A DNA stretch of 56,997 nucleotides from Ruminiclostridium cellobioparum subsp. termitidis CT1112 (GCF_000350485.1 NZ_AORV01000030.1:1-56997), one strand, 5' to 3'. Shown: positions 44,861 through 53,846, numbered from the stretch's first letter. Program-made: numbers and translations. The notes: generated by a model from the letters alone, not told the origin.

Positions 44861-45874
44861 TTAATCAATTTTAAGAATTAAACCATTGATATCCACTCTA
44901 TTTTCAATCATGCCATTGTCTTTCATGAACTGTTCCGTCTTTTTCATAGAAGTGATATCGGCCTCAGTGATTTCAGTACTGAAATCATACATCGGGAACA
45001 TTTCCTTTACCGCTTCAATACTCAGCTCGGTTTCCCCGGCAGTGATTTCCAGAGTTTCCTCAGCATTTTCCTTCATATACTGTGCTATCTCTGCCTGCGC
45101 TTCCAGGAACCGTTTGACCAGTAAAGGATTCTTTTCATAGAATGCTCCGCTTGTGGCTACTACAATTGTAGCGTCCACCAGGTCTTTTCCTGTGGTCACC
45201 ACACGATAGCCGTCCTTAGCCATATTATATGCAACTGGACCTGCAAGAAGTGCACAGTCCACAGTTCCACCCACCAAAGCGGCCTGTGAATCGGGAATGC
45301 CCATGGAAACAAACTCAATATCGCTTTCTGTCAAACCCGCGGTTGCCAGGTAAGCAACCAGCAGTTCGTGCAAAATAGTACCCTTGGGGCCTGCAATCTT
45401 CTTTCCTTTGAGATCAGCGGCTGTTTGAATAGTGCTGTCCTTGCCGGCGAACAAGCGAAATGCCTCGGGGGATCGGCTATATGTACTGATAATTTTAACA
45501 TCCGCACCGTTGGAGGCCGACAGTATGACCGAAGTAGCTCCCACCGCGTATAAGAACTGAATATCGCCGGAAGCTAATGCCTGGGTTTGCTCAGGTCCCG
45601 TAGTCAGGTTTGAATATTCCACCGGCAAACCATATTCTGAAAAGGCTTTCGTGAAGATGCCCTTCTCTTTTTCTATAATAGACGGCACATTGAGGGGGGA
45701 CTTTACATAGGTTACACCAATTTTGTTCACCGTGAATTCCGGCGCTGTCTCAGATATCTCAGCCGCCGAGCTGCTGCCCGCCGACTGCTCAACGGGTTTC
45801 TCTTCTCCTGCGCAGCCCGCCAGCGCAGCAACCATAATTGCAACGATTAATAAAAGTGAAAAAATACGTTTCAT
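44861..45874 (-). CDS. NitT/TauT-type ABC substrate-binding lipoprotein
   Basis: The 337-aa precursor has a lipoprotein signal (FSLLLIVAIMVAALAGC, C21) and the SsuA/TauA-like binding fold (PSIIEKEKGIFTKAFSEYGL, LASGDIQFLYAVGATSVI). It captures a small ligand for the importer; the ligand is not clear. It is the last gene of the operon hydA-like-permease-ATPase-binding protein, with a 4-bp overlap with the ATPase. Confidence 0.88.
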   Translation of the reverse strand: MKRIFSLLLIVAIMVAALAGCAGEEKPVEQSAGSSSAAEISETAPEFTVNKIGVTYVKSPLNVPSIIEKEKGIFTKAFSEYGLPVEYSNLTTGPEQTQALASGDIQFLYAVGATSVILSASNGADVKIISTYSRSPEAFRLFAGKDSTIQTAADLKGKKIAGPKGTILHELLVAYLATAGLTESDIEFVSMGIPDSQAALVGGTVDCALLAGPVAYNMAKDGYRVVTTGKDLVDATIVVATSGAFYEKNPLLVKRFLEAQAEIAQYMKENAEETLEITAGETELSIEAVKEMFPMYDFSTEITEADITSMKKTEQFMKDNGMIENRVDINGLILKID

Positions 45875-46608
45875 GTTATACTCCTTTGCGTAATTATTTT
45901 AATTATATTTTTTTTAACATCAATCAATTCGGGGGATAAAATATCTCTGGGATAATCAAATGACTCCAACGAAAATTCCTGCTCCACCCGCCCCTGATCC
46001 AGCACCAGAATTTTCTGCCCCAACAGCAGGGCTTCGTCAATACTATGAGTTACAAAAATAATGCTCTTCTTATGTACCGAAAAAATACGCAGCAGCTCGT
46101 CCTGCATGGCCTCCCTGATGAAGTGATCCAGTGCTGCGAAGGGTTCATCCATCAGGATCAGTTCCGGGTCGTATGCCAGGGCCCGGGCCAGTGCCGCTCT
46201 TTGCTGCATTCCCCCGGAAAGCTGGGCGGGATAAGCATTTTCAAATCCAACAAGCCCTACGGTGTTGATGAGTTCCCGAATGCGGTCAGGATCCACCTGG
46301 GCCTTTGGCAGTCCAAAGATAACGTTTTTCCACACCGTGAGCCAGGGCATCAACCTGGGTTCCTGAAACACCATGCCCATTTTGTGCAGCGGCGGCCTCA
46401 ACAGTGTTCCGCTGTCATATTCCTCAAAGCCGCCCAATACCCGCAAAAGGGTAGTTTTTCCGCAGCCGCTTCTGCCAAGTATGACTGTTATACTTTGTTC
46501 AGGAAATTCTACTGTTAATCCATCCAGAACCTTTAGCTGCTTTTCGGCTACCCGGTAGCTTTTGCACAAATTCTCCAATCTAACTCCAGCTATTGTCAAC
46601 ACCTCCAT
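45871..46608 (-). CDS. NitT/TauT-type ABC transporter ATPase
   Basis: The ATPase has GRSGCGKTT (Walker A), the signature LSGGMQQRAALARAL and LILMDEPFAALD (Walker B). The family is SsuB/TauB. The start is uncertain: the ATG at 46608 lacks a good ribosome site, an upstream GTG at 46647 is possible, and a TTG at codon 12 (GGAG 5 nt before it) would give the usual LENLCKSY opening. The gene overlaps the permease. Confidence 0.85.
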   Translation of the reverse strand: MEVLTIAGVRLENLCKSYRVAEKQLKVLDGLTVEFPEQSITVILGRSGCGKTTLLRVLGGFEEYDSGTLLRPPLHKMGMVFQEPRLMPWLTVWKNVIFGLPKAQVDPDRIRELINTVGLVGFENAYPAQLSGGMQQRAALARALAYDPELILMDEPFAALDHFIREAMQDELLRIFSVHKKSIIFVTHSIDEALLLGQKILVLDQGRVEQEFSLESFDYPRDILSPELIDVKKNIIKIITQRSIT

Positions 46609-47338
46609 GCAAAGCTTTTCGGATAGCAAGGGAAAATAGGCAGTCACATAAATAGCCTACAATACCAATAACAAAAATCCCAACAATGACCTTATCCGAC
46701 CGTGACATCTGCTGGGCATCTAAAATCAAATAACCAAGACCTCTGGAGGCCGCAATCATTTCGGCACCAATTATGGCACGCCAGCTGTAGCCAAGGCCTA
46801 CGCGCATTCCCACCAGAATATCCGGCAGAGCATGGGGCAGCATGATGCGGCAAAACTTCTGTATTTTATTAAAACCAAGAGAGTGTCCCACCTCCAGGAG
46901 CTTGATATCGCAGGATGCCAACCCTTTCTTTATGTTCAAAAACATAGGAAAAAAGGATGCCAGTACAATAATGATAACTTTAGAGGTTTCTCCAATGCCA
47001 AACCATAATATCAACAGCGCAATCAAGCTCAGCGGCGGTACATTACGCATAAATTCTACAATGTGCCTGTAGTATGGAGCGGATGCCGGGCGAACTCCCG
47101 CCAGAATTCCCAAAAGGAATGCCAGCACAAAGGCAATCAAAAAGCCCGTCAGCACACGCCAGAGACTGACCAAGATGTGCAGCAGCAGCACTCCGCTTTT
47201 CACCATAGCCCAAAACGAACGGAATACTTGCCCCGGACCTGGGAGAACATAAGAACTCCAAATCTGCATGTCTGACACGACCTGCCAAAGCAGAAAAATC
47301 ACTATGATTGGCAGTGCTGCTTTCCAAAAATTCTTCAT
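46580..47338 (-). CDS. NitT/TauT-type ABC permease
   Basis: The 252-aa protein has six membrane helices and the binding-protein-dependent transport EAA-like segment (EVGHSLGFNKIQKFCRIMLPHALPDILVGMRVGLGYSW). It is the only permease, so it is expected to act as a homodimer with the ATPase. It follows the hydrogenase-like gene by 11 bp and overlaps the ATPase. Confidence 0.9.
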   Translation of the reverse strand: MKNFWKAALPIIVIFLLWQVVSDMQIWSSYVLPGPGQVFRSFWAMVKSGVLLLHILVSLWRVLTGFLIAFVLAFLLGILAGVRPASAPYYRHIVEFMRNVPPLSLIALLILWFGIGETSKVIIIVLASFFPMFLNIKKGLASCDIKLLEVGHSLGFNKIQKFCRIMLPHALPDILVGMRVGLGYSWRAIIGAEMIAASRGLGYLILDAQQMSRSDKVIVGIFVIGIVGYLCDCLFSLAIRKALHGGVDNSWS

Positions 47339-47349
47339 TGTTTCCCTTT

Positions 47350-47961
47350 CTATATTCCATCTCCATTATGGCAGCCGCCGGAGCAATACAGCAGTTCCAA
47401 TATTTTCTCGCCAGGTGTCTGACTCATCGAGGAAAAATACCGGTCAATTTTTCCCTTGCTGTCCAGCACCTTCGCCTTTGTTCCATATTCCACAAAGAAT
47501 CCCGGAGGGATAGGACTTGCTTCCAGCGTCCTCTTTTGCAGCAAAAGGCCCTGCTGCTTTGCGAACTCGTTCCAGGTGTAGAACTTGACCCCCGCCAACT
47601 CCAGACTGTTTCCCAAATCCCGCAAAGAGGCACAAGGTGTTGTAATATACAAATCACCCTTTCCTTCCAGCCGTTTCTGCAGCTCTCTGGCACAGTGAAT
47701 CAGAATTGGCTCGATATCCGGATATTCCAAATGTGAATCTGTGTACTGTTCTTTTATGTAACTCACCGCCATGGGACATCGCATGTCCGCAACACAGCGC
47801 AGAGATTTCTCAATGGACAGGCGATACTTACCTTTTACATAGGCAATGTGGTCCTGCGAACAACTCACCAACTCGAAGCCATTTTTCACCAGCTGGCTCC
47901 TCACTGTTGGCGAAGCATACATTTCGGAAGCAACAGGGTTTATCCAAAGAAATTTGCGCAT
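47350..47961 (-). CDS. Protein with FeFe-hydrogenase-like Cys motifs, first gene of ABC operon
   Basis: The 203-aa protein does not match a family that I know. Its cysteines (C34, C56, C62, C90, C110, C193, C197) include TTPCASL (resembling the hydrogenase P2 motif MPCTAKK) and CSGGCHNGDG at the C-terminus (resembling P3 CPGGCINGGG). These could hold an Fe-S cluster. The N-terminal LINPVASEMYASPTVRS-like part suggests a binding-protein-like fold. Start at 47961 has AGGAGA 4 nt upstream. It may load or modify the cargo of the importer. Confidence 0.55.
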   Translation of the reverse strand: MRKFLWINPVASEMYASPTVRSQLVKNGFELVSCSQDHIAYVKGKYRLSIEKSLRCVADMRCPMAVSYIKEQYTDSHLEYPDIEPILIHCARELQKRLEGKGDLYITTPCASLRDLGNSLELAGVKFYTWNEFAKQQGLLLQKRTLEASPIPPGFFVEYGTKAKVLDSKGKIDRYFSSMSQTPGEKILELLYCSGGCHNGDGI

Positions 47962-48003
47962 ATTATCTCCTAATTTGGTGTTTATCAGCATAATTCAGCA
48001 TCA

Positions 48004-48051
48004 GTTAGCATTGGCTAACTCGTATTATATCAGATTTTGCTTTGCTGTCAA
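48004..48051 (-). promoter_or_regulatory. Consensus promoter with palindromic operator for the ABC operon
   Basis: TTGACA (48046-48051) and TATAAT (48024-48029) are exact consensus boxes with 16-bp spacing. At the start site lies the perfect palindrome GTTAGC-N4-GCTAAC (48004-48019), a likely repressor site. The regulator is not identifiable here. Confidence 0.88.
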
Positions 48052-48126
48052 CTGTTGATTCACAAATCTTTGGTTCATAAATCATAATTAGCAGTTGCCC
48101 CAAACGCTAGTTAAATATTGTAAACA

Positions 48127-48156
48127 AATAAAAAGCACCCTCTAATTGAGAGCACT
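48127..48156 (-). terminator. Second terminator after the aldo/keto reductase
   Basis: A wobble-containing stem around CTCT/AGAG followed by TTTTTAT on the minus strand, placed downstream of the stronger hairpin at 48209. Confidence 0.55.
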
Positions 48157-48208
48157 TCAAACAAGTTACTTTTATTTTATAAGAGTTTGTGCTTCGGCAA
48201 ATAAGCCT

Positions 48209-48230
48209 CAAAAAAAGAGCCCGAAGGCTC
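48209..48230 (-). terminator. Terminator of the aldo/keto reductase
   Basis: GAGCC-TTCG-GGCTC followed by TTTTTTT on the minus strand: a very compact UUCG-loop terminator, 57 bp after the stop. Confidence 0.9.
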
Positions 48231-48286
48231 AAATTTATTTATCCGAATTATTTTCAAATCTTGCTTAAGTTATTGATATATGTTTT

Positions 48287-49435
48287 TTACACAGAGAAAA
48301 CTTCGACAGCTTTTTTCATGTTATGGATAATGGAAACCGAAAATGGACACTTGCTTTCACAACTCCCACATTCAATGCAATCGCTGCCATGAGAGGAAAG
48401 TTCTTTATAGTGCCGGCCTATCCCTTTATCGACAGCTGTTTGATCAACCAGGGCAATATCAAGGTATTTATTAACTGCTGCAATATCAATATTACTAGGA
48501 CAGGGCAAACAATGATTGCAATAGACACAGTTGCCTTTGAAGTTCTCATTCATACTGCTGATGGCAGCGGTGAAATCCAGCTCCTCTTCTTTGCTGTTTA
48601 TATAAGATATTGCTTCCAGCATTTCAGCTCTGCTTTGGCAGCCCACCAATGCACTGGCAACTCCCGGCCGGGTCAGGGCATAGTGGATGCATTGCTTGGA
48701 GGTAAGTGCTGAGGCAAAGGGTGTATGCTCTTTTGAGAGTAATTTGCCGCCACCAAAAGTTTTCATAACAGTGATGGGAATATTCAATTGTTCGCAAAAG
48801 CGGTATAGCTCCAGTCTTTTTTCATCTATTTTGAGCATTTTTTCTTTTTCAAAAGCTTTTGACAGATAGTCCAATACATCGGTGTTGGCAGGAACCATAT
48901 CAAAGGCTGGATTGACGCTAAACATCAACAGCTCGACAATACCAGTCTCCACTACTTTTTTAGCAATGACAGGATTGTGAGAACTGGCGCCTATGGCGCG
49001 AATTGTGCCGGATTGCTTCAGCTGCTGCGCGTATTTAATAAAATCGGAATGGAACACTGCATCAAAGTGTTCTTCTGTGTCAATGAAAAAAAGCATCCCG
49101 ACATCAATATAGTCCGTACCCAAATCTATCAACAGGTTTTCAAAGTACTTTTTCACTGTGGGCATATCTCTTGATATATCATATTGCTGGTTAATATCAG
49201 TGGAACCAATGTGCCCCTGAATAATCATTTTTTCACGCCGGTCTTTCAGCGCTTTGCCCAGCTTTTAGCGAATATCGTGACCGGGCATAAAGATATCAAT
49301 TATATTGACGCCATTTTCCATAGCTGCATCAAGAGTTTCTTTTACTGTTTCGTAAGACTTTCCATCCAGATGCTCAGCGCCAAGACCGATAATGCTGGCC
49401 TGCATTCCAGTGTTGCCCAGTGAACGGTATCTCAT
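48287..49435 (-). pseudogene. Aldo/keto reductase with C-terminal ferredoxin domain, interrupted by TAA
   Basis: The frame starts MRYRSLGNTGMQASIIGLGA (ATG at 49435, AAGGAGA upstream) and continues with VNIIDIFMPGHDIR, then a TAA at 49265-49267. It resumes in the same frame with KLGKALKDRREKMIIQGHIG through to the 4Fe-4S-type C-terminus (CVYCNHCLPCPSNIDI, CIECGSCESKCPF). The full length (about 382 codons) and the motifs match clostridial aldo/keto reductases with ferredoxin domains. One nonsense change separates the active-site N-terminal barrel from the rest. Confidence 0.85.
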
Positions 49436-49538
49436 AGTCTTCTCCTTTATTATGTACATGAAATTGTATTTAGAAATATTATACCAAATCATACCCGAGC
49501 TTCATAGTGTTATTGATTAAGTGATTAATTTGGGATTG

Positions 49539-49558
49539 GCTTAAATAAAGCGTTTCAC
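49539..49558. repeat. 20-bp direct repeat, copy 1
   Basis: GCTTAAATAAAGCGTTTCAC is identical to 50594-50613, where it forms the 5' end of tRNA-Leu plus upstream DNA. The repeat flanks a 1.0-kb segment with the methyltransferase-like gene and the tRNA. Confidence 0.8.
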
Positions 49559-49674
49559 ATAACTTTTGCACGCTTAAAATATTGTTTTAATCTTTCCTCT
49601 ATAGCGCCAAAGCATCCAGATTTAATAGTTTTATCCAACATTGCAACAGCTTCATTGAATTCATGCTAATTTAC
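49555..49674 (-). pseudogene. Gene remnant (short C-terminal fragment)
   Basis: A frame without a start codon reads EFNEAVAMLDKTIKSGCFGA and then IEERLKQYFKRAKVM, with a stop at 49555-49557. It looks like the tail of a longer helical protein. No family recognised. It may have been cut by the recombination that produced the 20-bp repeat. Confidence 0.35.
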
Positions 49675-49698
49675 CATCCATCTTAGGAATAAGATTTA

Positions 49699-50217
49699 CT
49701 AAATGTACCGCTTAACCTTATTCATGTAGTTTATATACTCCGCCCCGAATTTGTTGATGCACCATCTTTCTTCAGAAAGAATAATCCAGTGTGCAGATAT
49801 TTGAAAAACAAGCAGAGATATAAGCAGCAGCATAGAATGCGTTAACATTACACAGCTTGCAAAATATATGAAATATCCTATATACATAGGGTTCCGGGAA
49901 ATCTTATATATTCCGTTTGTATTTATTCCGCTTTGTTCAGGTTTCGCAAAGTTAACAGTGGCAATTATAAGAACACTTACGCCTAAGACGTAGATAAATA
50001 AGGCGATTAAAAACAACGGCGGTTTGGTCTGGATTTTCAAGAAAACCGAATATAAGATCATAAAAGCGTTTGAAAACTGGTAAAAAAGGTACGCGACCTT
50101 TTCTTTACCCTCTAATGGGGCAAAGAAAGCGGCACGGCGTAAAGAATCTTTATTTATCATTTTCAGTAAGCCGAACCTTATGAGAAAAAGAGGTATTATT
50201 AATAGAAATGCATTCAT
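49699..50217 (-). CDS. Isoprenylcysteine carboxyl methyltransferase (ICMT)-like membrane protein
   Basis: The 172-aa membrane protein has four or five helices and the GIYKISRNPMYIGYF motif of the PEMT/ICMT family, with ERWCINKFGAEYINY near the C-terminus. Such enzymes methylate lipids or isoprenylated substrates with SAM. Start ATG has GGGGAG 8 nt upstream. It lies between the two 20-bp direct repeats. Confidence 0.82.
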   Translation of the reverse strand: MNAFLLIIPLFLIRFGLLKMINKDSLRRAAFFAPLEGKEKVAYLFYQFSNAFMILYSVFLKIQTKPPLFLIALFIYVLGVSVLIIATVNFAKPEQSGINTNGIYKISRNPMYIGYFIYFASCVMLTHSMLLLISLLVFQISAHWIILSEERWCINKFGAEYINYMNKVKRYI

Positions 50218-50462
50218 TTTTTAAGCTCCCCTCTCTTTACCTACTCTATTGCATATCAATATAAATCTTACCTTTTTGCTATTATTATATCACAGGTACC
50301 ATGAGCAATCTATTGAGAGAATCTCTTCTCAAACAGGCTTAAAAAACTATTAATAGCGTTTAGAGGCATATACAAGGTTGTACAATTCTTATACAGGATC
50401 TAAAGTGCCGCTGAGTTTTTCACATTTTTCAACTTTTGATGTCTGATAGCGATTAGAAAATA

Positions 50463-50501
50463 ACAAAAGCCGAAAATGATAAAATCACTTTCGGCTTTTG
50501 T
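50463..50501. terminator. Terminator of tRNA-Leu
   Basis: ACAAAAGCCGAAA (50463-50475) pairs perfectly with TTTCGGCTTTTGT (50489-50501), with T-runs on both strands, 12 bp after the tRNA 3' end. Confidence 0.85.
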
Positions 50502-50512
50502 TTAGATACTAT

Positions 50513-50593
<81 letters not shown>

Positions 50594-50595
<2 letters not shown>

Positions 50596-50613
50596 TTAAA
50601 TAAAGCGTTTCAC
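50594..50613. repeat. 20-bp direct repeat, copy 2 (tRNA-Leu 5' end)
   Basis: Identical to 49539-49558. The first two bases are the 5' GC of the tRNA; the rest lies upstream of it. It may be a relic of recombination near the prophage border. Confidence 0.8.
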
Positions 50614-50832
50614 CTATCTACTTATTATTTTTTTTGATTTTCACACACTGGACTCATATGATTTTTATATATAAAAATACATGGTATCCAGTGAGTAATT
50701 TTATCACAAAACACAAGAATTCTCAAGGTTATCATTTATTTCAAATGCTACAAAATAGGCGAAAAAAATTTAAGAAGGGATACTAAATACCCCTTCTTAA
50801 ATCTCTTCATACTATACCTTATCCAATGTTCT

Positions 50833-51498
50833 TCATTTTACACCCTCCAATACTTTACCAATTTTAATTATCAAAGCAGGAAATAAAGGGTCTATATCTT
50901 TCTTTTTAAGCCAAAAATTATAATCTGTATTAACTTTTGTAGCTACTATTTTTAATGCTTCCTCAAAAGTCACAATATCATCTCCCTTTACAACTTTATC
51001 TTTACTATATATCACGTCATCTTTATCTAAGAAACTTTTACGCTTATCTGAGGCTACGCCATCTGATTCTATTGGTTGCAAATGCCACCATTCTAATACT
51101 TTTGGAGAATCTACATTATTTAATGGAAGCATTAACCCATATCTATTAAGTTCTTGATTTAATCTACCGTATGGAATCCAATGTTTAATTGAATATGCCT
51201 CCTAATAGTCACCATCTAAATCTACAGCACAACCGAACTCATGCCATGAAGTGAATGGTCTAGCCACTTTTTCACTAGGTCTACCTTTATTTTTCTTTAA
51301 ATCTGCATCCCATAATTGCTGTTGTTTTATTGAACTTCTACGTCCTATAATACCTGTCATTTTATGACCATTGTCTCTAGCAAAAGCTGCTAACCTGCGC
51401 AAAAATACTAAACTGCAATTTCGTGATTCGTCACTTACAAAACTTATATATTTTTCTATATCTTTTTCTTCTGGGAATTTACCTGGGATTATCTTCAT
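50833..51498 (-). pseudogene. M15-type endolysin interrupted by in-frame TAG
   Basis: The frame begins MKIIPGKFPEEKDIEKYISF (ATG at 51498) and continues through the M15 motif SWHEFGCAVDLDGDY (zinc ligands H and D), then TAG at 51202-51204. In the same frame it resumes EAYSIKHWIPYGRLNQE and the last zinc-ligand motif WWHLQ, and a C-terminal tail. M15 peptidases of phages cut the cross-bridge of peptidoglycan. A single amber codon separates the two halves. Confidence 0.85.
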
Positions 51499-51521
51499 AT
51501 ATATACCTTCTTTTATTAAAT

Positions 51522-52310
51522 TTAATAAAATTTCCAATGGAATCCAGCACATGTTTTTCGAATGCCAGAACAACATTTGGAAATTGATCCATGATCTAAA
51601 TTCAATGTTGTTGCTGCTGCTTCAATGGTTTCATAAATAACTCCAGTTTCTACGCATATAATTGGCTTCGCATTTGGATTGTTAGAACCTTTGCGAGACA
51701 TATTGATTATGGCTAAATCTTTTCTGGTTCTACCTTTATTTGATTCGCTCAACTTTTTACGCGTTTCATTTGTAATTATTCTGCCTTTACGTTGTTTACT
51801 CATTTTTGCTCTTGTTTCATCTGAGTGTTTATGCCCAGAAATTGCTTGTCGTAACTTATTTTTAGTTTCTTCAGAATGATGCTTGCCATATAGTGGGTGT
51901 TTTTCGCCTTTAACTCTTTCACTTACTGATTTACAGTACTCTTGAGACATTTTTCTTCCCATATGTGCCTTAGATATTTTCATTTTTGTTAATTCAGTGG
52001 GAATATTAATATTTCCACCATAGGCTATATTGTATCCGAATTTTGGATTATTGCTTTTGTAATGACTTATTAACTGTATCTCAAGGTTACACGCATCCTG
52101 CTTAGATAAATTAATTGCTATTATTTCATGATTAAAGCCTTCATTCCAACCATATTTTTTTATAGCCCTGTAAAATAGTAATTGAGTTTTATAGCCACAA
52201 CCTTCCACGCCCCAACGCTTTTCAACCTGTTGTTGAGTGATACCAATATAATATTTATTATTTATTTTGCAAGTATGCATATAAACGGTGTATCCGTTTG
52301 ATTCAGACAT
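51522..52310 (-). CDS. GIY-YIG homing endonuclease with NUMOD3 repeats
   Basis: The 262-aa protein has an N-terminal GIY-YIG nuclease (YTVYMHTCKINNKYYIGITQ), four or so NUMOD3 DNA-binding repeats (GRKMSQEYCKSVSERVKGE, GKHHSEETKNKLRQAISG, and so on) and a C-terminal NUMOD1-like helix-turn-helix (ETIEAAATTLNLDHGSISKCC). It is a free-standing mobile gene, typical of phage genomes, between the endolysin and the holin region. The start at 52310 has AAGGAAG 7 nt upstream. Confidence 0.93.
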   Translation of the reverse strand: MSESNGYTVYMHTCKINNKYYIGITQQQVEKRWGVEGCGYKTQLLFYRAIKKYGWNEGFNHEIIAINLSKQDACNLEIQLISHYKSNNPKFGYNIAYGGNINIPTELTKMKISKAHMGRKMSQEYCKSVSERVKGEKHPLYGKHHSEETKNKLRQAISGHKHSDETRAKMSKQRKGRIITNETRKKLSESNKGRTRKDLAIINMSRKGSNNPNAKPIICVETGVIYETIEAAATTLNLDHGSISKCCSGIRKTCAGFHWKFY

Positions 52311-52399
52311 TAAATCACTTCCTTTTCTTAATTTTAACATAACGTTATGTTACTTGAACACTTTATGCATGTGTTACAATGTTTTAAGAGGTAATTATA

Positions 52400-52555
52400 A
52401 TACTAAAAAACAAGGAAAGATTGGGAACAAGTTTACCAACTGATTTAATTAAGTAACTTAAAGATTGTTCGGAAATGACTATGATACCAATTAGCAAAAT
52501 TATAGAAGCTTCGTTAATTGAATATTTAAATTCTCACAATCCTAATAAAAAGTAA
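52400..52555 (+). pseudogene. Decayed ribbon-helix-helix protein
   Basis: On the plus strand, a frame reads LKNKERLGTSLPTDLIK, TAA (52454-52456), LKDCSEMTMIPISKIIEASL, and ends at 52553. This is the CopG/Arc-type pattern. The expected start codon is ATA (52400) after GAGGTAATT, so the start and the middle are both mutated. Confidence 0.55.
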
Positions 52556-52710
52556 TAGGATTGTTTTGCAAGGCTCCTATATCCTGCCACACACAAAGCA
52601 TTTTTTTTATAGTCATTGCATAGTTTATTTACTGCATCTAAAAGAGGTTTATATATGTATGCTTGGTCAGGATGCTTAAAAATCACGTTATTCATACAAT
52701 CACCATCCTT

Positions 52711-53001
52711 TTACTTAACTAATACAACAATAACACTGCTAGCGGATGTTAAAAATGAAGCTATAATAACTCCCCACATTGCTTTATTACTGGCTTTTAC
52801 TGTTGTATTATTATTGCTATTATCTATCATTCTTTTATTAAGTTCTTTTACTTCAATTAGGACTTCCTTGAGGTCTTGAACCTCAGTATTTGTTTTCTTG
52901 ATTTCGTCAGAGTGATTATCAAGTCGCTTATCTATAACCTGTAATTTTTCTTTTATTCCGTTATGTTTTTCATCACATAATTTTTCATTAAATTCTGACA
53001 T
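52711..53001 (-). CDS. XhlA-like phage lysis protein (holin partner)
   Basis: The 96-aa protein is a long charged coiled coil (EKLQVIDKRLDNHSDEIKK, VQDLKEVLIEVKELNKRM) with one C-terminal membrane helix (AMWGVIIASFLTSASSVIVVLV), the layout of XhlA hemolysin-type proteins. It is the likely holin or holin partner of the lysis module. Start at 53001 has GAGGTGA 5 nt upstream. Confidence 0.8.
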   Translation of the reverse strand: MSEFNEKLCDEKHNGIKEKLQVIDKRLDNHSDEIKKTNTEVQDLKEVLIEVKELNKRMIDNSNNNTTVKASNKAMWGVIIASFLTSASSVIVVLVK

Positions 53002-53081
53002 TTCACTCACCTCATTTTCTATGTTAATACCAATTGACAATTATTTGCTTTTACCATATAATGTAATTGTTTTATGTAAGC

Positions 53082-53128
53082 AAAAAGAAAGACAGGGCGA
53101 TTGTTTGAGGGCAACCCTGTCTTTTTCT
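53082..53128. terminator. Bidirectional terminator 1
   Basis: AAAGACAGGG (53088-53097) pairs with CCCTGTCTTT (53115-53124), with T-runs on both strands. Confidence 0.85.
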
Positions 53129-53161
53129 ACGTGTTGATATATATATTAAATTGTAGACATG

Positions 53162-53203
53162 AAAAAAGACCCTACATTATTTCTAATGTAAAGGTCTTTT
53201 TCT
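53162..53203. terminator. Bidirectional terminator 2
   Basis: AAAAAGACC with TACATTA pairs with TAATGTA and GGTCTTTTT; T-runs on both strands. It follows the PemK-like gene. Confidence 0.8.
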
Positions 53204-53291
53204 TAAATATTTTTAAAATTGCCCATTTAAGGGTTTTTTGAAAGCTTGCCTAATAAAAGGTTTTTTTAAATTATTAATTCTATATACTATA

Positions 53292-53837
53292 TTACTCTTC
53301 TTTTATTATTGTGTCAACATTTAATGAAAGTATTCGTAGTATCTCTTTTACAATTATTTCTTTATCTGTTATTACATTAAACACTTCTCTTTTTTCATTG
53401 AAACGTTGAACATCAATTGCTCTTATGTCAGAAATTTGAAGCCTAGTAATTAATTCATTTTTAAAATTTTTCATCTTAATATCAAATTCAAATTCTGGAT
53501 TTGCCTCTGATTTATCTTTTACAGAAGTCGTTGGGATTACTAAGTATTTGATTCCAAAATCTTTTAAAATATAACAATAGTGACCGTCATATACTTCTTT
53601 AGGATAACCCCTTCTCAGATTAAAAAACGCTACTTGTCCTTCTTTTGGCCTTATTGATTTTGTAATTTCGTAAAAAGAAGTAGAGGGATTACCAGTTTGT
53701 TTTGGTACTACCTTATTATAAAAAAATTCTAGTTCCTTTAACCAATATTTAAGTTGATTTGCAAAGCCATCCTTATCATAATTTTGAATTCCGTCAAGTA
53801 TTTTTGCTGATTCATCCATATCATCTTTTATGCTCAT
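53292..53837 (-). CDS. PemK/MazF-like protein of prophage
   Basis: The 181-aa protein has an N-terminal helical part and a beta-rich domain with GQVAFFNLRRGYPKEVYDGHYCYILKDFGIKYLVIPTTS, which resembles the PemK/MazF fold (GDVVWVDFGxxxGxEQxGxRPxLV). This may be an RNase toxin or a phage regulator. No antitoxin ORF is adjacent, which weakens the toxin idea. The start at 53837 has GGAGGGG upstream, and this ribosome site touches the inverted repeat at 53847. Confidence 0.5.
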   Translation of the reverse strand: MSIKDDMDESAKILDGIQNYDKDGFANQLKYWLKELEFFYNKVVPKQTGNPSTSFYEITKSIRPKEGQVAFFNLRRGYPKEVYDGHYCYILKDFGIKYLVIPTTSVKDKSEANPEFEFDIKMKNFKNELITRLQISDIRAIDVQRFNEKREVFNVITDKEIIVKEILRILSLNVDTIIKEE

Positions 53838-53846
53838 GTATTCCCC

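Noticed and set aside
50833-51498. Genome or phage recoding of TAG as an amino acid
   Set aside because: Several genes in the window, including cas1, cas2 and the 19848 gene, end at TAG at the expected family length, so TAG is a working stop here.
52616-52879. 87-codon plus-strand frame in the lysis region
   Set aside because: It is antisense to the XhlA-like gene and has no ribosome site; the hydrophobic stretch is a shadow of the other strand.
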